Shown: in pieces, positions 4,184-5,033 of the stretch
Position numbering within the stretch: position 1 is the first letter of the stretch
How the letters are laid out: each line of letters begins with the position of its first letter
DNA from: an uncultured bacterium
GTDB lineage: Bacteria; Actinomycetota; Coriobacteriia; Coriobacteriales; Atopobiaceae
Direction of reading: 5' to 3'
Length of the DNA: 5,033 nt
Assembly (NCBI GenBank): GCA_905214175.1
Contig: CAJMLD010000128.1
Coordinates: 1-5,033 of the forward strand
Translations under genes and position numbers: made by a program
Notes under the pieces: model-generated
What the model was told of the DNA's origin: nothing
Database searches by the model: none
Seen by the model: only the letters and a program-made list of their open reading frames with translations

Positions 4184-4852
4184 GTGTTTGGCATTGGAGA
4201 GTCAGAGCTCGCTCTCATCCTGCTCTTCGCGTTCCTCATCTTTGGGCCTGACAAGCTGCCCGGGATGGGTCGCACCATTGGCCGCGCGCTGCGGCAGTTC
4301 AGAAACGCCCAGGAGGGCTTCACGCAGGTGGTTCAGACCGAGATCGTGGATCCCGCGACCGAGGCCATGAGCGACGCGCCCAAGAAGCCCAACCGCAAGC
4401 GCAGCGAGGAGGAGGACGCAGACATCGAGGGCTCCGGCACCTCCAAGTCCACCCCCAAGACCGAGACGTTCGCCGAGCGCAAAAAGCGCCTTGAGGCCGA
4501 GCGCGCCGCTGCCGAGAAGGCCAAGGCCGAGGCTGCTGCCGCCGAGAAGGCCGAGCCCGCTGCCTCGGACGCCAGCGCCGACAGCGATGCCGATGTCGCC
4601 CCTGCGGCAGAGACGCCCGCGGCCGAGCCGGCCCAGACGCCTGTCGCCGAGACCTCGGCCCCTGCAGACGAGAAGCCCAAGCCCACGACGGCCGCCGACC
4701 TCTACGCGATGAGCCCCAAGCGCCATCGCGAGCAGGCAGCCCCCGCCGAGAAGGCCGAGCCCGCGCCGGAGGCTCCCGCCAGCGCGACCGCCCCGGCCAT
4801 CAACACCGTTGCCGCAACAGACGGAGAGGAGGGCGGCGAGCAGCAGGCCTAG
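4184..4852 (+). CDS. Twin-arginine translocase TatA/TatB-family subunit
   Basis: The 222-residue protein starts with a Tat-subunit module: a short N-terminus with E6 and E8, a membrane helix (about 9-20, LALILLFAFLIF), the hinge F20-G-P22, then an amphipathic helix (25-46) with GMGRTIGRALRQFRNAQEGF. TatA proteins line the export pore; TatB proteins pair with TatC to bind twin-arginine signals. E8 and the long tail are TatB-like, while the hinge and helix would suit either, so I leave the paralogue open. Residues 55-222 form an Ala/Glu/Lys/Pro-rich, probably disordered and partly coiled-coil tail, longer than in typical TatA (about 60-90 residues). Within it 172-183 (DLYAMSPKRHRE) stands out as less repetitive. 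The start is GTG at 4184, with GGAGGA (4170-4175) 8 nt upstream. An in-frame tatC follows 21 bp after the stop codon, supporting a tat operon. Confidence 0.9.
   Translation: MFGIGESELALILLFAFLIFGPDKLPGMGRTIGRALRQFRNAQEGFTQVVQTEIVDPATEAMSDAPKKPNRKRSEEEDADIEGSGTSKSTPKTETFAERKKRLEAERAAAEKAKAEAAAAEKAEPAASDASADSDADVAPAAETPAAEPAQTPVAETSAPADEKPKPTTAADLYAMSPKRHREQAAPAEKAEPAPEAPASATAPAINTVAATDGEEGGEQQA
4541..4764 (+). repeat. Pair of exact 20-bp direct repeats inside the TatA-like tail
   Basis: The 20 bases at 4541-4560 recur exactly at 4745-4764, 204 bp (68 codons) apart and in the same frame. Both encode AEKAEPA. Related AEKA units occur nearby at about 4511. The repeat probably reflects amplification of low-complexity coding sequence and could mediate in-frame length changes. 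Confidence 0.7.
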
Positions 4853-4873
4853 CGCCCCGCTCCCCATACCACC

Positions 4874-5033
4874 ATGCCTATCGGACCAGCACGCATGCCC
4901 ATCATGGACCACCTCGGCGAGCTTCGTCGCAGGCTCACCATCATCGTGGTCTCGCTTCTCACGGTGGCGGTCATTGTCTACTTTGCCACCCCAACCCTCA
5001 TCGACCTCATGATCGACCAGATCAAGGAGGCCA
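4874..5033 (+). CDS. tatC: Sec-independent translocase TatC, N-terminal part (cut by window edge)
   Basis: Fifty-three codons are visible before the window ends; the full family has about 250 residues and six membrane helices. MDHLGELRRRL (11-21) matches the conserved cytoplasmic N-terminus of TatC. E16 and R18 align with E15 and R17 of the E. coli protein, in the region that recognises twin-arginine signal peptides. The first membrane helix runs from about 22 to 38 (TIIVVSLLTVAVIVYF). TatC forms the signal-binding core of the Tat translocase together with TatB. I see no Shine-Dalgarno before the ATG at 4874. The ATG at 4895 is an alternative, with no better signal. Translational coupling to the preceding gene, 21 bp upstream and in the same frame, is likely. 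The identity is firm; the exact start is not. Confidence 0.92.
   Translation, partial: MPIGPARMPIMDHLGELRRRLTIIVVSLLTVAVIVYFATPTLIDLMIDQIKEA

Noticed and set aside
4202..4912. 236-residue minus-strand frame opposite the TatA-like gene
   Set aside because: Its Gly/Leu/Arg-rich low-complexity product mirrors the repetitive Ala/Glu/Lys tail on the plus strand, and it lacks domains or a Shine-Dalgarno.

Overview
The window reads as ordinary chromosome from a high-GC bacterium. The genes strongly prefer G or C at third codon positions, Shine-Dalgarno motifs are AGGAGG-like, and one gene starts with GTG. The aminotransferase belongs to the actinobacterial-type aspartate aminotransferase family. 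The order TPR membrane protein, STAS protein, TatA-like protein, TatC suggests Actinomycetota, and my best guess is the Coriobacteriia (Olsenella, Atopobium or Collinsella relatives). That placement is an inference from protein character, not a database result.

Layout. 1-270 is an AT-richer stretch with no convincing gene; it leads into a 105-residue glutaredoxin (271-588). The glutaredoxin is followed by a 61-bp unit repeated in imperfect tandem, and a strong intrinsic terminator forms across the junction of the two copies. On the minus strand, 775-1089 (or 775-1020) encodes a small protein of unknown function that faces the glutaredoxin tail to tail. Its start lies back to back with a PLP-dependent aspartate-type aminotransferase (1238-2536). 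The divergent spacer holds overlapping -10-like boxes and two tight hairpins in the aminotransferase leader. A 317-bp gap (2537-2853) has several hairpins but no recognisable RNA family.

A compact same-strand cluster then fills the rest: a membrane-anchored TPR protein with a Ser/Asp stalk (2854-3780), a SpoIIAA/RsbV-type STAS protein 15 bp later (3796-4116), a TatA/TatB-family translocase subunit (4184-4852), and the start of tatC cut by the window edge (4874-5033). Close spacing suggests co-transcription of at least the TPR and STAS genes and of the two tat genes. The tat genes encode the twin-arginine translocase, which exports folded proteins. The TPR and STAS proteins point to an envelope or regulatory role, but nothing in the sequence proves a functional link to Tat.

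I found no CRISPR array, insertion sequence, tRNA or rRNA, and no clear new multi-gene system. The most unusual signal is the tandem palindromic element at 608-730, where the hairpin within the first unit and the terminator hairpin are mutually exclusive.
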